Notes: generated by a model from the letters alone, not told the origin. A stretch of 64,000 bases of DNA from Paraburkholderia solisilvae (GCF_902859875.1 NZ_CADIKF010000036.1:1-64000); one strand, 5' to 3'; counted from the stretch's first letter, positions 43,287-51,923 are shown. Made by a program: numbers and translations.

Positions 43287-43677
43287 GTTTTTTGCTGCGC
43301 TGCGAGCAACGCGACGTCGCATGGCTGGCGGTGCGGCGAAGCACCTGCGTACGGCACGGCATGCGATTGCGACGCTGCGCTACGCGCGACGCTCGTCGTC
43401 GGTGATGTGCCGTGAGCCACGCGACCTCGCGCGGTCCGCGGTGCGGCAAGGGCCGTGCGGCGATATGCGACGCTACGCGACGCTCATAGTTCGCGCTGTG
43501 CCGTGAAGCGATGCGACGTCGCAGCGCTCGCGTTTGCAGCAGAGAACCCGCATGCGACGCACAACCCTACGTGCATCGCGCCGCTTATGCATGGCGGCGA
43601 TTGCCAGACGGGCAAGTCGGCAACAGAAATAAAGAACGCGCGGCCAAGGCGTCATTCCAGAAACCACGGAGACAACC
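43287..43677. repeat. Intergenic region with degenerate tandem repeats
   Basis: About 390 bp without a gene. A segment containing GCGACGTCGC or GCGACCTCGC recurs three times (43311-43320, 43421-43430, 43513-43522), each preceded by related sequence; copies 2 and 3 also share GTGCCGTGA and GCGACGCT blocks over about 60 bp. It looks like an old imperfect tandem duplication. The promoter of the crotonase gene must lie near its right end. Confidence 0.6.
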
Positions 43678-44571
43678 ATGAGTGCGCAGCCTCATCCCCC
43701 TGTTCGTCCGCACACCGCGCCGACGCGCGATGCCGATAACGCCAACGCCAACGCCGATGCCAACGCCGATGCCAACACCGATGCCAACACCGGCCCCCTC
43801 GTCGACGTCACGCACGACGCGTACGGCATGCAAGGCGTCGTGCGCCTGACATTGAATCGCCCCGCTGCATTCAACGCACTGTCCGAGGCGATGCTCGACG
43901 AACTGCAGACGCAACTGAGCGCGCTCGAAACCTCCGATGCGCGCGTCGTCGTGCTCGCGGGTGCGGGCCGCGCGTTCTGCGCGGGCCACGATCTGAAGGA
44001 AATGCGCGCCGCGCCGTCGCTCGCGTACTACGAGGCGCTCTTTGCGCGCTGCACGAAGATGATGCTGACGATCCGGCGCCTGCCGCAGCCGGTCATCGCG
44101 CGCGTGCACGGCGTCGCGACCGCGGCCGGCTGTCAGCTCGTCGCGATGTGCGACCTCGCGGTCGCGGCCGACACCGCGCGTTTCGCGACATCGGGCGTGA
44201 ACCTGGGCCTCTTCTGCGCGACGCCGTCGGTGGCGCTGTCGCGCAACGTGCTGCCGAAAGCCGCACTCGAGATGTTGCTGACCGGCGAGTTTATCGACGC
44301 GTTGGTCGCCAGGCAGCACGGGCTTATCAACCGCGTCGTGCCGCTCGACGCGCTCGATGCGGACATCGCGACGCTCGCGGCGAGCATCTGCGCGAAGCCG
44401 CGCGATGCGGTGCGCGCGGGCAAGGCGCTTTTCTACGGCCAGCTCGAGACCGGCGTCGAGGCTGCATATCAGCTCGCGGGCCAGACGATGGCGTGCAACA
44501 TGATGATGGACTCGGCGCTCGAAGGCGTGCAGGCGTTTGTGGACAAGCGGCCGCCCGCATGGTGTCAGTAG
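43678..44571 (+). CDS. Enoyl-CoA hydratase-related protein, ECHDC3-like, lacking catalytic glutamates
   Basis: Crotonase-fold protein of 297 residues. The fold motifs are present: LTLNRPAAFNALSEAML, the oxyanion loop GRAFCAGHDLKEM (98-110), and GVATAAGCQLVAMCDLAVAAD (145-165). The two catalytic Glu of true hydratases are replaced by Gln153 and Gly173, and the following FATSGVNLGLFCATP matches mammalian ECHDC3 rather than EchA1. It may therefore bind an acyl-CoA without hydrating it, or catalyse another crotonase reaction. The first 45 residues include Asn-Ala-Asp repeats from a simple-sequence tract. GGAG precedes the ATG by 7 nt. Confidence 0.88.
   Translation: MSAQPHPPVRPHTAPTRDADNANANADANADANTDANTGPLVDVTHDAYGMQGVVRLTLNRPAAFNALSEAMLDELQTQLSALETSDARVVVLAGAGRAFCAGHDLKEMRAAPSLAYYEALFARCTKMMLTIRRLPQPVIARVHGVATAAGCQLVAMCDLAVAADTARFATSGVNLGLFCATPSVALSRNVLPKAALEMLLTGEFIDALVARQHGLINRVVPLDALDADIATLAASICAKPRDAVRAGKALFYGQLETGVEAAYQLAGQTMACNMMMDSALEGVQAFVDKRPPAWCQ
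43741..43791 (+). repeat. In-frame simple-sequence tract encoding Asn-Ala-Asp repeats
   Basis: Hexanucleotide-like units GCCAAC and GCCGAT alternate over about 50 bp near the 5' end of the crotonase gene. Each unit is six bases, so slippage would keep the reading frame. Confidence 0.85.
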
Positions 44572-44663
44572 TCCGCTCGCGAACCCGAGCGCGGCAGCGC
44601 GGTAGCCGTTCGCGCTAATTCCGTAGAGTTATGAAAAAATCGAAAACGATTATTAAAGCGCAT

Positions 44664-44761
44664 GACCGGCGTGCAGTAAAATTGCCGGTCCAACGAATAA
44701 AAGCAACGGCGGAGATTGCCTGAACGCGACACGCTCGCCGGCAATAGTCCGCCGTTTTTTT
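44664..44761 (+). promoter_or_regulatory. metN leader with terminator and competing pairing (attenuator-like)
   Basis: Upstream of metN there is a hairpin GACCGGC (44664-44670)/GCCGGTC (44684-44690), then a strong terminator: AACGGCGGA (44705-44713) with TCCGCCGTT (44748-44756), an inner ATTGCC (44715-44720)/GGCAAT (44740-44745), and seven T ending at 44761. ATTGCCGG (44681-44688) can instead pair exactly with CCGGCAAT (44738-44745), which would break the terminator. The T-run ends one base before the metN ATG. A TAAAAT -10 candidate lies at 44677-44682. Confidence 0.6.
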
Positions 44762-44762
44762 C

Positions 44763-45797
44763 ATGATCGAACTTCGCGATATTTCCCAGCGCTTTGCCGG
44801 CCCTCGCGGCTGGGTCGACGCGCTGCACAACGTCAATCTGTCGATTCCACCGGGCGAAGTATTCGGCATCATCGGCCGCAGCGGCGCAGGCAAGAGCACG
44901 CTGGTGCGCACGATCAATCTGCTGACGCGGCCGACCGAAGGCAACGTGCTGGTCGGTGGCCGCGATCTGACGACGATGTCCGCAGGCGCATTGCGCGAAG
45001 CGCGCCGCGAGATCGGCATGATCTTCCAGCATTTCAATCTGCTGTCGTCGCGCACCGTATTCGGCAACGTTGCGTTGCCGCTCGAACTCGCGGGTATGAA
45101 GCGCGCGCAGATCGAGGCGGCCGTGTTGCCGCTGCTCGATCTGGTGGGGCTTTCCGCGCAGAAAGACCGCTATCCGGCGCAGATCAGCGGCGGGCAAAAG
45201 CAGCGCGTCGGCATTGCGCGCGCGCTCGCGAGTCAGCCGAAGGTGCTGCTCTCCGATGAAGCCACGTCCGCGCTCGATCCGGAAACCACGCGCGCGATTC
45301 TCGATCTGCTCAGGCGCATCAATCGCGAACTGGGACTCACGGTCGTGCTGATCACCCACCAGATGGACGTGATCAAGCAGGTATGCGATCGCGTCGCGGT
45401 GCTCGATGCGGGGCGCGTCGTCGAACAGGGCAAGGTGATCGACGTGTTCCTGCAGCCGCATCATGAAGTGACGCGCGCGTTGATCGGCGACGTGATTGCG
45501 CAGGAACTGCCGCCGGCGATGAAGGCGCGGGTTGCCGAGCGTCTGCGCACGGGCAGCGGCCATTTGCTGCGGCTCGCGTTCAGCGGGTCGGGCGTCGATC
45601 AGCCGATCCTGTCGGAGACGATTCGCCGCTACGAGCTCGATTTCAACATCCTGCATGGGCAGATCGACGAGATCCAGGGGCAGGCGTTCGGCTCGCTCGC
45701 GGTGCTCGCAGGCGGCGAGCCGGCGAAAGTCGCGCAGGCCATCGCGTTTATGCGCGAACAGCACGTGGTGGTCGAGGAGCTGGCGTATGTCGAGTGA
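44763..45797 (+). CDS. metN: Methionine ABC transporter ATP-binding protein
   Basis: ATPase (344 residues) of the MetNI importer for D- and L-methionine, at the inner face of the cytoplasmic membrane. Walker A GRSGAGKST (38-46), signature ISGGQKQRVGIARAL, Walker B VLLSDEATSALDPETT and the switch His in LITHQMDVIK are all present. Residues about 265-344 are the C-terminal ferredoxin-like domain that binds methionine for trans-inhibition. There is no Shine-Dalgarno: the space is filled by the terminator of the leader. metI overlaps its end by 11 nt. Confidence 0.95.
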   Translation: MIELRDISQRFAGPRGWVDALHNVNLSIPPGEVFGIIGRSGAGKSTLVRTINLLTRPTEGNVLVGGRDLTTMSAGALREARREIGMIFQHFNLLSSRTVFGNVALPLELAGMKRAQIEAAVLPLLDLVGLSAQKDRYPAQISGGQKQRVGIARALASQPKVLLSDEATSALDPETTRAILDLLRRINRELGLTVVLITHQMDVIKQVCDRVAVLDAGRVVEQGKVIDVFLQPHHEVTRALIGDVIAQELPPAMKARVAERLRTGSGHLLRLAFSGSGVDQPILSETIRRYELDFNILHGQIDEIQGQAFGSLAVLAGGEPAKVAQAIAFMREQHVVVEELAYVE

Positions 45798-46440
45798 AAT
45801 GTTCGAGATGTTCGTCCAGTCGTTCTGGGAGACGCTCGTGATGGTCGGTATCTCCGGCGCGATCGGCACGCTGCTCGGCCTGCCGCTCGGCGTGCTGCTC
45901 TATCTGACCGACCGCGACGGCGTACTGCAGAACCTCGCGGCGAATCGCGTGATGGGCGTCGTGGTCAATGCGGTGCGCTCGACGCCGTTCATCATCCTGC
46001 TGGTCGCAGTCATTCCTTTTACCCGGCTCGTCGTCGGGTCGTCGATCGGCACCGCGGCCGCGGTCGTGCCGCTGACGATTGCCGCCGCGCCGTTTATCGC
46101 GCGGCTCGTCGAGACCGCGCTGCGCGAAGTCGACCGCGGCCTGATCGAAGCCGCGCAGGCGATGGGGGCGACCACCCGTCAGATCGTGTTCAAGGTGCTG
46201 CTGCCGGAATCGCTGCCGGGCGTGATCGCCGGCTTGACGATCACGTTCGTGTCGCTGGTCGGCTACTCGGCGATGGCCGGCGCGATCGGCGGCGGCGGGC
46301 TCGGCGATCTCGGCATTCGCTATGGCTATCAGCGCTTCCTGCCGGAAGTGATGGTGACGGTGGTCGTGATCCTGATCGTCTTCGTGCAGCTCGTGCAGTC
46401 GTTCGGCGACTGGCTCGTGCGGCGCTTGAGTCACAAGTAA
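45787..46440 (+). CDS. metI: Methionine ABC transporter permease
   Basis: Membrane permease of 217 residues forming the methionine channel with MetN. Five hydrophobic helices are visible, and EAAQAMGATTRQIVFKVLLPESLPG (residues around 117-141 in outline) is the EAA coupling loop contacting MetN. ATG 45787 overlaps metN out of frame, implying coupled synthesis. No metQ-type binding protein follows; the next 300 bp are non-coding and then etfB begins. Confidence 0.95.
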   Translation: MSSEMFEMFVQSFWETLVMVGISGAIGTLLGLPLGVLLYLTDRDGVLQNLAANRVMGVVVNAVRSTPFIILLVAVIPFTRLVVGSSIGTAAAVVPLTIAAAPFIARLVETALREVDRGLIEAAQAMGATTRQIVFKVLLPESLPGVIAGLTITFVSLVGYSAMAGAIGGGGLGDLGIRYGYQRFLPEVMVTVVVILIVFVQLVQSFGDWLVRRLSHK

Positions 46441-46747
46441 GGCGGGCGCGCCGATCCATCACCAGCGCGGGCGGCGCGGCGGCGGCCGGGAGCGGCCCGT
46501 TGCGCAAATTAGAGGCGGCGGTCGAACACGATGGCTGGCGTGCCGCTCATTTTTGAGATTAAATCGTACGATCGTTCGCTATTGGCGTCACGCTGTCGGG
46601 AAACCATCGGAAAACCATCGGGAAACGCGCTCCATCGACATGCCGCTACGCGGCACGGGGCTTTGCCGGTCGTTGGCGGCGGGTTGCCGAGGGGCTGTCG
46701 TTATAATGTCCGTCAGCTTGACGTATTCGTAACTTTGGAGCGTGTGC
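46441..46747. other. metI-etfB intergenic region
   Basis: No gene in about 307 bp, so metQ is absent here. Contains two and a half imperfect copies of GGAAACCATC (46599-46626) and a strong -10 TATAAT at 46702-46707, probably the etfB promoter; its -35 is weak. Confidence 0.6.
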
Positions 46748-47497
46748 ATGAAAATTCTGGTGCCAGTCAAAAGGGTGGTCGATTACAACGTGAAGGTGCG
46801 CGTGAAGTCGGACAACACGGGCGTGGACATTGCGAATGTGAAGATGTCGATGAACCCGTTCGACGAGATTGCGGTCGAGGAAGCGGTGCGCCTGAAGGAA
46901 GCGGGCGTCGCTACCGAGGTGATCGCGGTGTCGGCCGGTGTCGCCCAGAGCCAGGAGACGCTGCGCACGGCGCTCGCGATCGGCGCGGACCGCGCGATCC
47001 TGATCGAGTCGAATGAAGAGCTGCAGCCGCTGGCGGTCGCCAAGCTGCTCAAGGCGCTCGTCGACAAGGAACAGCCGCAGCTCGTCATTCTCGGCAAGCA
47101 GGCAATCGACGACGATTCGAACCAGACCGGCCAGATGCTCGCCGCGCTCGCAGACCTGCCGCAGGCCACCTTCGCGTCGAAAGTGACGGTCGCGGACGGC
47201 AAGGCGACGGTCGCGCGCGAAGTCGACGGCGGCGCGGAAACGCTGACGCTGACGCTGCCGGCGGTGGTCACCACGGACCTGCGCCTGAACGAGCCGCGCT
47301 ACGTGACGTTGCCCAACATCATGAAGGCGAAGAAGAAGCCGCTCGAGACGCTCAAGCCGGAAGACCTCGGCGTGGACGTCAAGCCGCGCCTGAAGACGCT
47401 GAAGGTCAGCGAGCCGCCGCAGCGCAGCGCCGGCGTGAAGGTGCCGGATGTGAAGACGCTGGTCGACAAGCTGAAGAACGAAGCCAAGGTGCTGTAA
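46748..47497 (+). CDS. etfB: Electron transfer flavoprotein subunit beta
   Basis: Beta subunit (249 residues) of the ETF that takes electrons from acyl-CoA dehydrogenases and passes them to ETF:ubiquinone oxidoreductase. KILVPVKRVVDYN at the N-terminus, MNPFDEIAVEEAVRLKE binding AMP, and VILGKQAIDDDSNQTGQMLAALA (residues around 116-138) are diagnostic. The ATG at 46748 is preferred over an ATG-like GTG six bases earlier. Cotranscribed with etfA 18 nt downstream. Confidence 0.96.
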   Translation: MKILVPVKRVVDYNVKVRVKSDNTGVDIANVKMSMNPFDEIAVEEAVRLKEAGVATEVIAVSAGVAQSQETLRTALAIGADRAILIESNEELQPLAVAKLLKALVDKEQPQLVILGKQAIDDDSNQTGQMLAALADLPQATFASKVTVADGKATVAREVDGGAETLTLTLPAVVTTDLRLNEPRYVTLPNIMKAKKKPLETLKPEDLGVDVKPRLKTLKVSEPPQRSAGVKVPDVKTLVDKLKNEAKVL

Positions 47498-47515
47498 GAG
47501 CGGAGCGCGAAGAAC

Positions 47516-48451
47516 ATGACGATTCTGGTAATTGCTGAACATGACAACGCGTCGCTGAAGGCAGCGACGTTGAACACGGTGGCCGCCGCACAGAAGATCG
47601 GCGGCGAGATTCACGTGCTGATCGCGGGCCACGGCGCGCAGGGCGCGGCCGACGCGGCGGCAAAGGTCGCCGGCGTGGCGAAGGTGCTGCTCGCGGACGC
47701 GTCGCAACTGGCCGCAGGCCTTGCGGAAAACATCGAGGCGACGGTGCTCGCCATCGCGAAGCAGTACACGCACATCGTTGCGCCCGCAACCGCCTACGGC
47801 AAGAACATCGCGCCGCGCATCGCGGCCAAACTCGACGTCGCGCAGATCAGCGACATCACCGCGGTGGACAGCGCGGACACGTTCGAGCGGCCGATCTACG
47901 CGGGCAACGCGATCGCGACGGTGCAGTCGAGCGACCCGATCAAGGTGATCACGGTGCGCGCAACGGGCTTTGATCCGGTGGCCGCGGAAGGCGGCAGCGC
48001 ATCGGTCGAAAAAATCGAAGCCGCCGCCGACCGCGGCATCGCGCAGTTCGTGAGCCGCGAAGTGACGAAGCTGGACCGCCCGGAGCTGACGAGCGCGACG
48101 ATCATCGTATCGGGCGGGCGGGGGCTCGGCAGCGGCGAGAACTACACGAAGGTGCTCGAGCCGCTCGCGGACAAGCTGAATGCGGCGCTCGGCGCCTCGC
48201 GCGCGGCGGTCGACGCGGGCTATGTGCCGAACGACTATCAGGTCGGCCAGACGGGCAAGATCGTCGCGCCGCAGCTGTATGTGGCGGTCGGCATCTCGGG
48301 CGCGATCCAGCACCTCGCGGGCATGAAAGACTCGAAGGTGATCGTCGCGATCAACAAGGATGCGGAAGCGCCGATTTTCAGCGTGGCGGATTATGGGCTG
48401 GTCGGTGATCTGTTCACGCTCGTGCCCGAACTCGTGAACGAACTCGGCTGA
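47516..48451 (+). CDS. etfA: Electron transfer flavoprotein subunit alpha
   Basis: FAD-binding partner (311 residues) of EtfB. The C-terminal FAD domain is clear: SGGRGLGSGENYTKVLEPLADKL (about 201-223), VDAGYVPNDYQVGQTGKIVAPQLYVAVGISGAIQH (in outline) and INKDAEAPIFSVADYGLVGDLF. The N-terminal domain holds IVAPATAYGKNIAPRIAAKL. The strong terminator 48497-48535 closes the etfBA unit before the acyl-CoA dehydrogenase, but the two are probably functional partners. Confidence 0.96.
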   Translation: MTILVIAEHDNASLKAATLNTVAAAQKIGGEIHVLIAGHGAQGAADAAAKVAGVAKVLLADASQLAAGLAENIEATVLAIAKQYTHIVAPATAYGKNIAPRIAAKLDVAQISDITAVDSADTFERPIYAGNAIATVQSSDPIKVITVRATGFDPVAAEGGSASVEKIEAAADRGIAQFVSREVTKLDRPELTSATIIVSGGRGLGSGENYTKVLEPLADKLNAALGASRAAVDAGYVPNDYQVGQTGKIVAPQLYVAVGISGAIQHLAGMKDSKVIVAINKDAEAPIFSVADYGLVGDLFTLVPELVNELG

Positions 48452-48496
48452 CCGCACTGACGGACAGCGGCGGCGCCGTCAGGCGTTCGCCAACAG

Positions 48497-48535
48497 AAAA
48501 GGGCGCAAAGGACGATTCATCCGGCGCCCTTTTTT
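48497..48535 (+). terminator. Intrinsic terminator after etfA
   Basis: AAAAGGGCGC (48497-48506) pairs with GCGCCCTTTT (48524-48533), with GGA/TCC adding inside, and six T follow. Ends etfBA. Confidence 0.88.
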
Positions 48536-48557
48536 ATCGTGCAGGGAGGAGACAGAG

Positions 48558-50348
48558 ATGAGCTACACGGCACCCATCAAGGACATGCTGTTCGTGATGA
48601 AAGAACTGGCCGGACTCGACGAGGTTGCTGCGTTGCCCGGTTACGAAGACGCGAACGCCGATACGGCGCAAGCGGTGCTCGAGGAATCGGCGAAATTTTG
48701 CGGCGAGGTGCTGGCGCCGCTGAATGTGGAAGGCGATCGCCATCCGAGCAGTTGGCGCGACGGTCATGTCACGGCGACGCCGGGCTTCGCCGACGCGTTT
48801 CGCCGGTTCACCGCGGGTGGCTGGCAAGGCCTGCAACATCCGCTCGAATACGAAGGGCAAGGCTTGCCGAAACTGGTCGCCACGCCTTGTCTCGAGATGC
48901 TGAATGCCGCGAACCTGTCGTTCGCGCTCTGTCCGTTGCTGACCGACGGCGCGATCGAAGCGCTGCTGACCGCCGGCAGCGAAGCGCAGAAGCAGACGTA
49001 TGTGCCGAAGATGCTGGCAGGCGTCTGGACCGGCACGATGAACCTCACCGAGCCGCAGGCCGGCTCCGACCTCGCGCTCGTGCGCACGCGTGCGGAGCCG
49101 CAGCCCGACGGCAGCTACAGGCTGTCCGGCACGAAGATCTTCATCACGTGGGGCGAGCACGATATGGCCGACAACATCGTCCATCTCGTGCTGGCGCGCA
49201 CGCCGGATGCGCCTGCCGGCGTCAAGGGCATTTCGCTGTTTATCGTGCCGAAGTTCGTGATCGGCGCGGACGGTTCGGCCGGTGCGCGCAACGATGTGCA
49301 CTGTGTGTCGATCGAGCACAAGCTCGGCATCAAGGCGAGTCCCACCGCGGTGCTGCAATTCGGCGATCACGGCGGCGCGACCGGCTATCTGGTCGGCGAG
49401 GAGAATCGCGGCCTCGAATATATGTTCATCATGATGAACGCCGCGCGCTTCGCGGTCGGCCTGCAGGGCATCGCGGTGTCGGACCGCGCGTATCAGAAGG
49501 CCGCCGCGTATGCGAAGGAGCGTGTGCAGAGCCGGCCGGTCGACGGTTCGTCGAATGCGCCGGTCGCGATCATCCATCATCCCGACGTGCGCCGCATGCT
49601 GGCGACGATGCGCGCGCTGACCGAGGGCGCGCGAGCGCTTGCCTATGTGGCGGCCGCGCATCGCGATATCGCGCATCGGCATACGGATGCGGCGACGCGC
49701 GCGGAGCACCAGGCGCTCTACGAATTTCTGGTGCCGATCGTGAAGGGCTGGAGCACCGAGTTGTCGCTCGAGGTCACGAGCCTCGGCGTGCAGGTGCACG
49801 GCGGCATGGGCTTTATCGAGGAAACCGGTGCCGCGCAGTACTACCGCGATGCGCGCATTCTGACGATCTACGAAGGCACGACCGCGATTCAGGCGAACGA
49901 TCTGGTCGGCCGCAAGACGGTGCGCGACGGCGGCGCGGTGGCGGCTCAACTGCTCAAGCAGATCGAGCTGACCGTGGCAGCGCTCGGCGCGCAGCGCGGT
50001 GCGCCGTTCGAGTCGATGCGGCAGCAACTCGCGAACGGGCATCACGCGCTGCAGTCCGCGGTGAACTTCGTCGTGTGGAATGCGAAGAGCGATCCGAACG
50101 GGGTGTTCGCCGGCAGCGTGCCGTATCTGAAGCTCGCGGGCATCGTGCTGGGCGGCTGGCAGATGGCGCGCGCGATGCTGGCAGCGGCGGGCAAGCTCGA
50201 TGAAGATCGGCTGTTCTACGGCGCGAAGATTGCGACTGCGCAATTTTTTGCCGAGCACGTGTTGTCGCAGGCGGGCGCGCTCGAGGCGGCGATTGTCGCT
50301 GCGCGAGGCGGCGAGGGCGTGCTCGGATGGTCGGAAGATCAGTTCTGA
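48558..50348 (+). CDS. Large acyl-CoA dehydrogenase (DmdC/AcdB-type with C-terminal domain)
   Basis: FAD enzyme of 596 residues oxidising an acyl-CoA to the 2-enoyl-CoA and passing electrons to ETF. LTEPQAGSDLALVRTRA (residues 155-171) and KIFITWGEHDM are the FAD and substrate loops; the catalytic Glu lies in ILTIYEGTTAIQANDLVGRK (about 442-461). The extra 120-residue C-terminal domain and length fit the DmdC subfamily that includes methylmercaptopropionyl-CoA dehydrogenases; the substrate is not known here. A strong GGGAGGAG precedes ATG 48558. Placed beside etfBA. Confidence 0.92.
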   Translation: MSYTAPIKDMLFVMKELAGLDEVAALPGYEDANADTAQAVLEESAKFCGEVLAPLNVEGDRHPSSWRDGHVTATPGFADAFRRFTAGGWQGLQHPLEYEGQGLPKLVATPCLEMLNAANLSFALCPLLTDGAIEALLTAGSEAQKQTYVPKMLAGVWTGTMNLTEPQAGSDLALVRTRAEPQPDGSYRLSGTKIFITWGEHDMADNIVHLVLARTPDAPAGVKGISLFIVPKFVIGADGSAGARNDVHCVSIEHKLGIKASPTAVLQFGDHGGATGYLVGEENRGLEYMFIMMNAARFAVGLQGIAVSDRAYQKAAAYAKERVQSRPVDGSSNAPVAIIHHPDVRRMLATMRALTEGARALAYVAAAHRDIAHRHTDAATRAEHQALYEFLVPIVKGWSTELSLEVTSLGVQVHGGMGFIEETGAAQYYRDARILTIYEGTTAIQANDLVGRKTVRDGGAVAAQLLKQIELTVAALGAQRGAPFESMRQQLANGHHALQSAVNFVVWNAKSDPNGVFAGSVPYLKLAGIVLGGWQMARAMLAAAGKLDEDRLFYGAKIATAQFFAEHVLSQAGALEAAIVAARGGEGVLGWSEDQF

Positions 50349-50422
50349 CGAACGGCGGTTGATATAACCGGGAGATTCGCACTCGCGGTTAGCAAAGCGG
50401 CGCCTCGCATCGAGTGAAAACA

Positions 50423-50456
50423 CCCCAAAGGTTGGACCGGTATCCATCCTTTGGGG
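50423..50456. terminator. Inverted repeat between convergent acyl-CoA dehydrogenase and dadA
   Basis: CCCCAAAGG (50423-50431) pairs with CCTTTGGGG (50448-50456), with an inner GGA/TCC pair across a 2x2 mismatch. No T-tract follows on either strand, so termination is plausible but weakly supported. Confidence 0.45.
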
Positions 50457-50548
50457 GGCCGTTCAGAGGCGCTGGTTTTTGTGATCTGAGCGCGGCAGCG
50501 CGAACTCGTTCGCAACGCGCCACGCATCACGCGACGCGTCTATCGCGC

Positions 50549-51835
50549 TTACGCGTACGCCGGCCGCGGCGTGCTGCCGAACTCGCGGTCGTAACGATGC
50601 ACGGACAGATCGTGCGACTGGATCGCCGGTTTCCTGCCCGAAATCAGATCCGCCAGCAACTGACCGGAACCACACGACATCGTCCAGCCGAGCGTGCCGT
50701 GCCCTGTGTTCAGGAACAGGTTCGACACGCGCGTGCGGCCGACGATCGGCGTGCCGTCCGGCGTCATCGGCCGCAGGCCGGTCCAGAACGTCGCCTTCGA
50801 CGTATCGCCGCCGTCCGGGAACAGGTCGTTCACGCACATCTCGAGCGTTTCGCGGCGCGCCTGCTTAAGCGCGCGGTCGAAGCCGACGATTTCAGCCATG
50901 CCGCCGACGCGAATCCGGTTGTCAAACCGCGTGATCGCGATCTTGTATGTTTCGTCGAGCACCGTCGATACCGGCGCAGCGGCGGGATTGACGACCGGCG
51001 CGGTGAGCGAGTAGCCCTTCAACGGATAGACCGGAATCCTGACGATATCGGCAAGGAACTGCGTCGAATAGGAACCGAGCGCGACCACGAACGCGTCCGC
51101 GCGCACGGTCTCGTCGCCGCACTTCACACCGCCGACACGGCCGCCGTCCATCAGCAGCGCGTCGATCGGCGTGTTGAAGCGAAAGCGCACGCCGATCTGT
51201 TCGGCAAGCGTCGCAAGCCGCGTGGTGAAGAGCTGGCAGTCGCCGGTTTCGTCGCCGGGCAGGCGCAGGCCGCCGGTCAGCTTGTGCGCGGTCGCGGCCA
51301 GCGCCGGTTCGGCGCGGGCGAGCCCGGCCGGCATCAGCAGTTCGTACGGAACATTCGCTTCCTTCAGCACCGCGACGTCTTTTGCGGCGCCGTCCAGTTG
51401 CTGCTGCGTACGGAACAGTTGCAGCGTGCCGCCGGTGCGGCCTTCGTACTGAATGCCGGTATCGGCGCGCAATGCCTGCAGGCAGTCGCGGCTGTATTCG
51501 GCGAGACGCACCATGCGCGACTTGTTCACCGCATAGCGTTCGGACGTGCAGTTGCGCAGCATCTGCCACATCCACTGCAACTGGAATGACGTGCCGTCGA
51601 GGCGCACGGCAAGCGGCGCGTGCTTCTGGAACATCCATTTGACCGCCTTCAGCGGCACGCCGGGTGCGGCCCACGGCGATGCGTAGCCGGGCGAAATCTG
51701 CCCCGCGTTCGCAAAACTCGTTTCGAGCGCCGGACCGGCTTCCCGATCGATCACGGTGACATCGTGTCCCGCGCGGGCGAGATAATAGGCACTCGTCACG
51801 CCGACCACGCCACTGCCTAGAACGACGACTCGCAT
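50549..51835 (-). CDS. dadA: D-amino acid dehydrogenase small subunit
   Basis: FAD-dependent D-amino acid:quinone oxidoreductase of 428 residues, mainly D-alanine catabolism at the inner membrane. N-terminal Rossmann motif VLGSGVVGVTSAYYLARAGH (4-23), then IDREAGPALETSFANAGQISPG and the C-terminal GLRPMTPDGTPIVGRTR and NTGHGTLGWTMSCGSG. This is the full DadA pattern. Divergent from an Lrp-family gene, as in the dadAX-type loci of other proteobacteria, which suggests that regulator governs it. No dadX racemase is adjacent. Confidence 0.95.
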   Translation of the reverse strand: MRVVVLGSGVVGVTSAYYLARAGHDVTVIDREAGPALETSFANAGQISPGYASPWAAPGVPLKAVKWMFQKHAPLAVRLDGTSFQLQWMWQMLRNCTSERYAVNKSRMVRLAEYSRDCLQALRADTGIQYEGRTGGTLQLFRTQQQLDGAAKDVAVLKEANVPYELLMPAGLARAEPALAATAHKLTGGLRLPGDETGDCQLFTTRLATLAEQIGVRFRFNTPIDALLMDGGRVGGVKCGDETVRADAFVVALGSYSTQFLADIVRIPVYPLKGYSLTAPVVNPAAAPVSTVLDETYKIAITRFDNRIRVGGMAEIVGFDRALKQARRETLEMCVNDLFPDGGDTSKATFWTGLRPMTPDGTPIVGRTRVSNLFLNTGHGTLGWTMSCGSGQLLADLISGRKPAIQSHDLSVHRYDREFGSTPRPAYA

Positions 51836-51923
51836 AGCTGCTCCAGTCCTGATGAATTGCGGGCACGCCTCATCTTTTGTGTCGGATCGCTGACGTCGGG
51901 CCGCAATTCAGGCTGACCGGCGA

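Noticed and set aside
44640..44762. Known SAM-type riboswitch upstream of metN
   Set aside because: The leader is short and I cannot find the core of any SAM riboswitch class; only competing hairpins are supported, so no class name is given.
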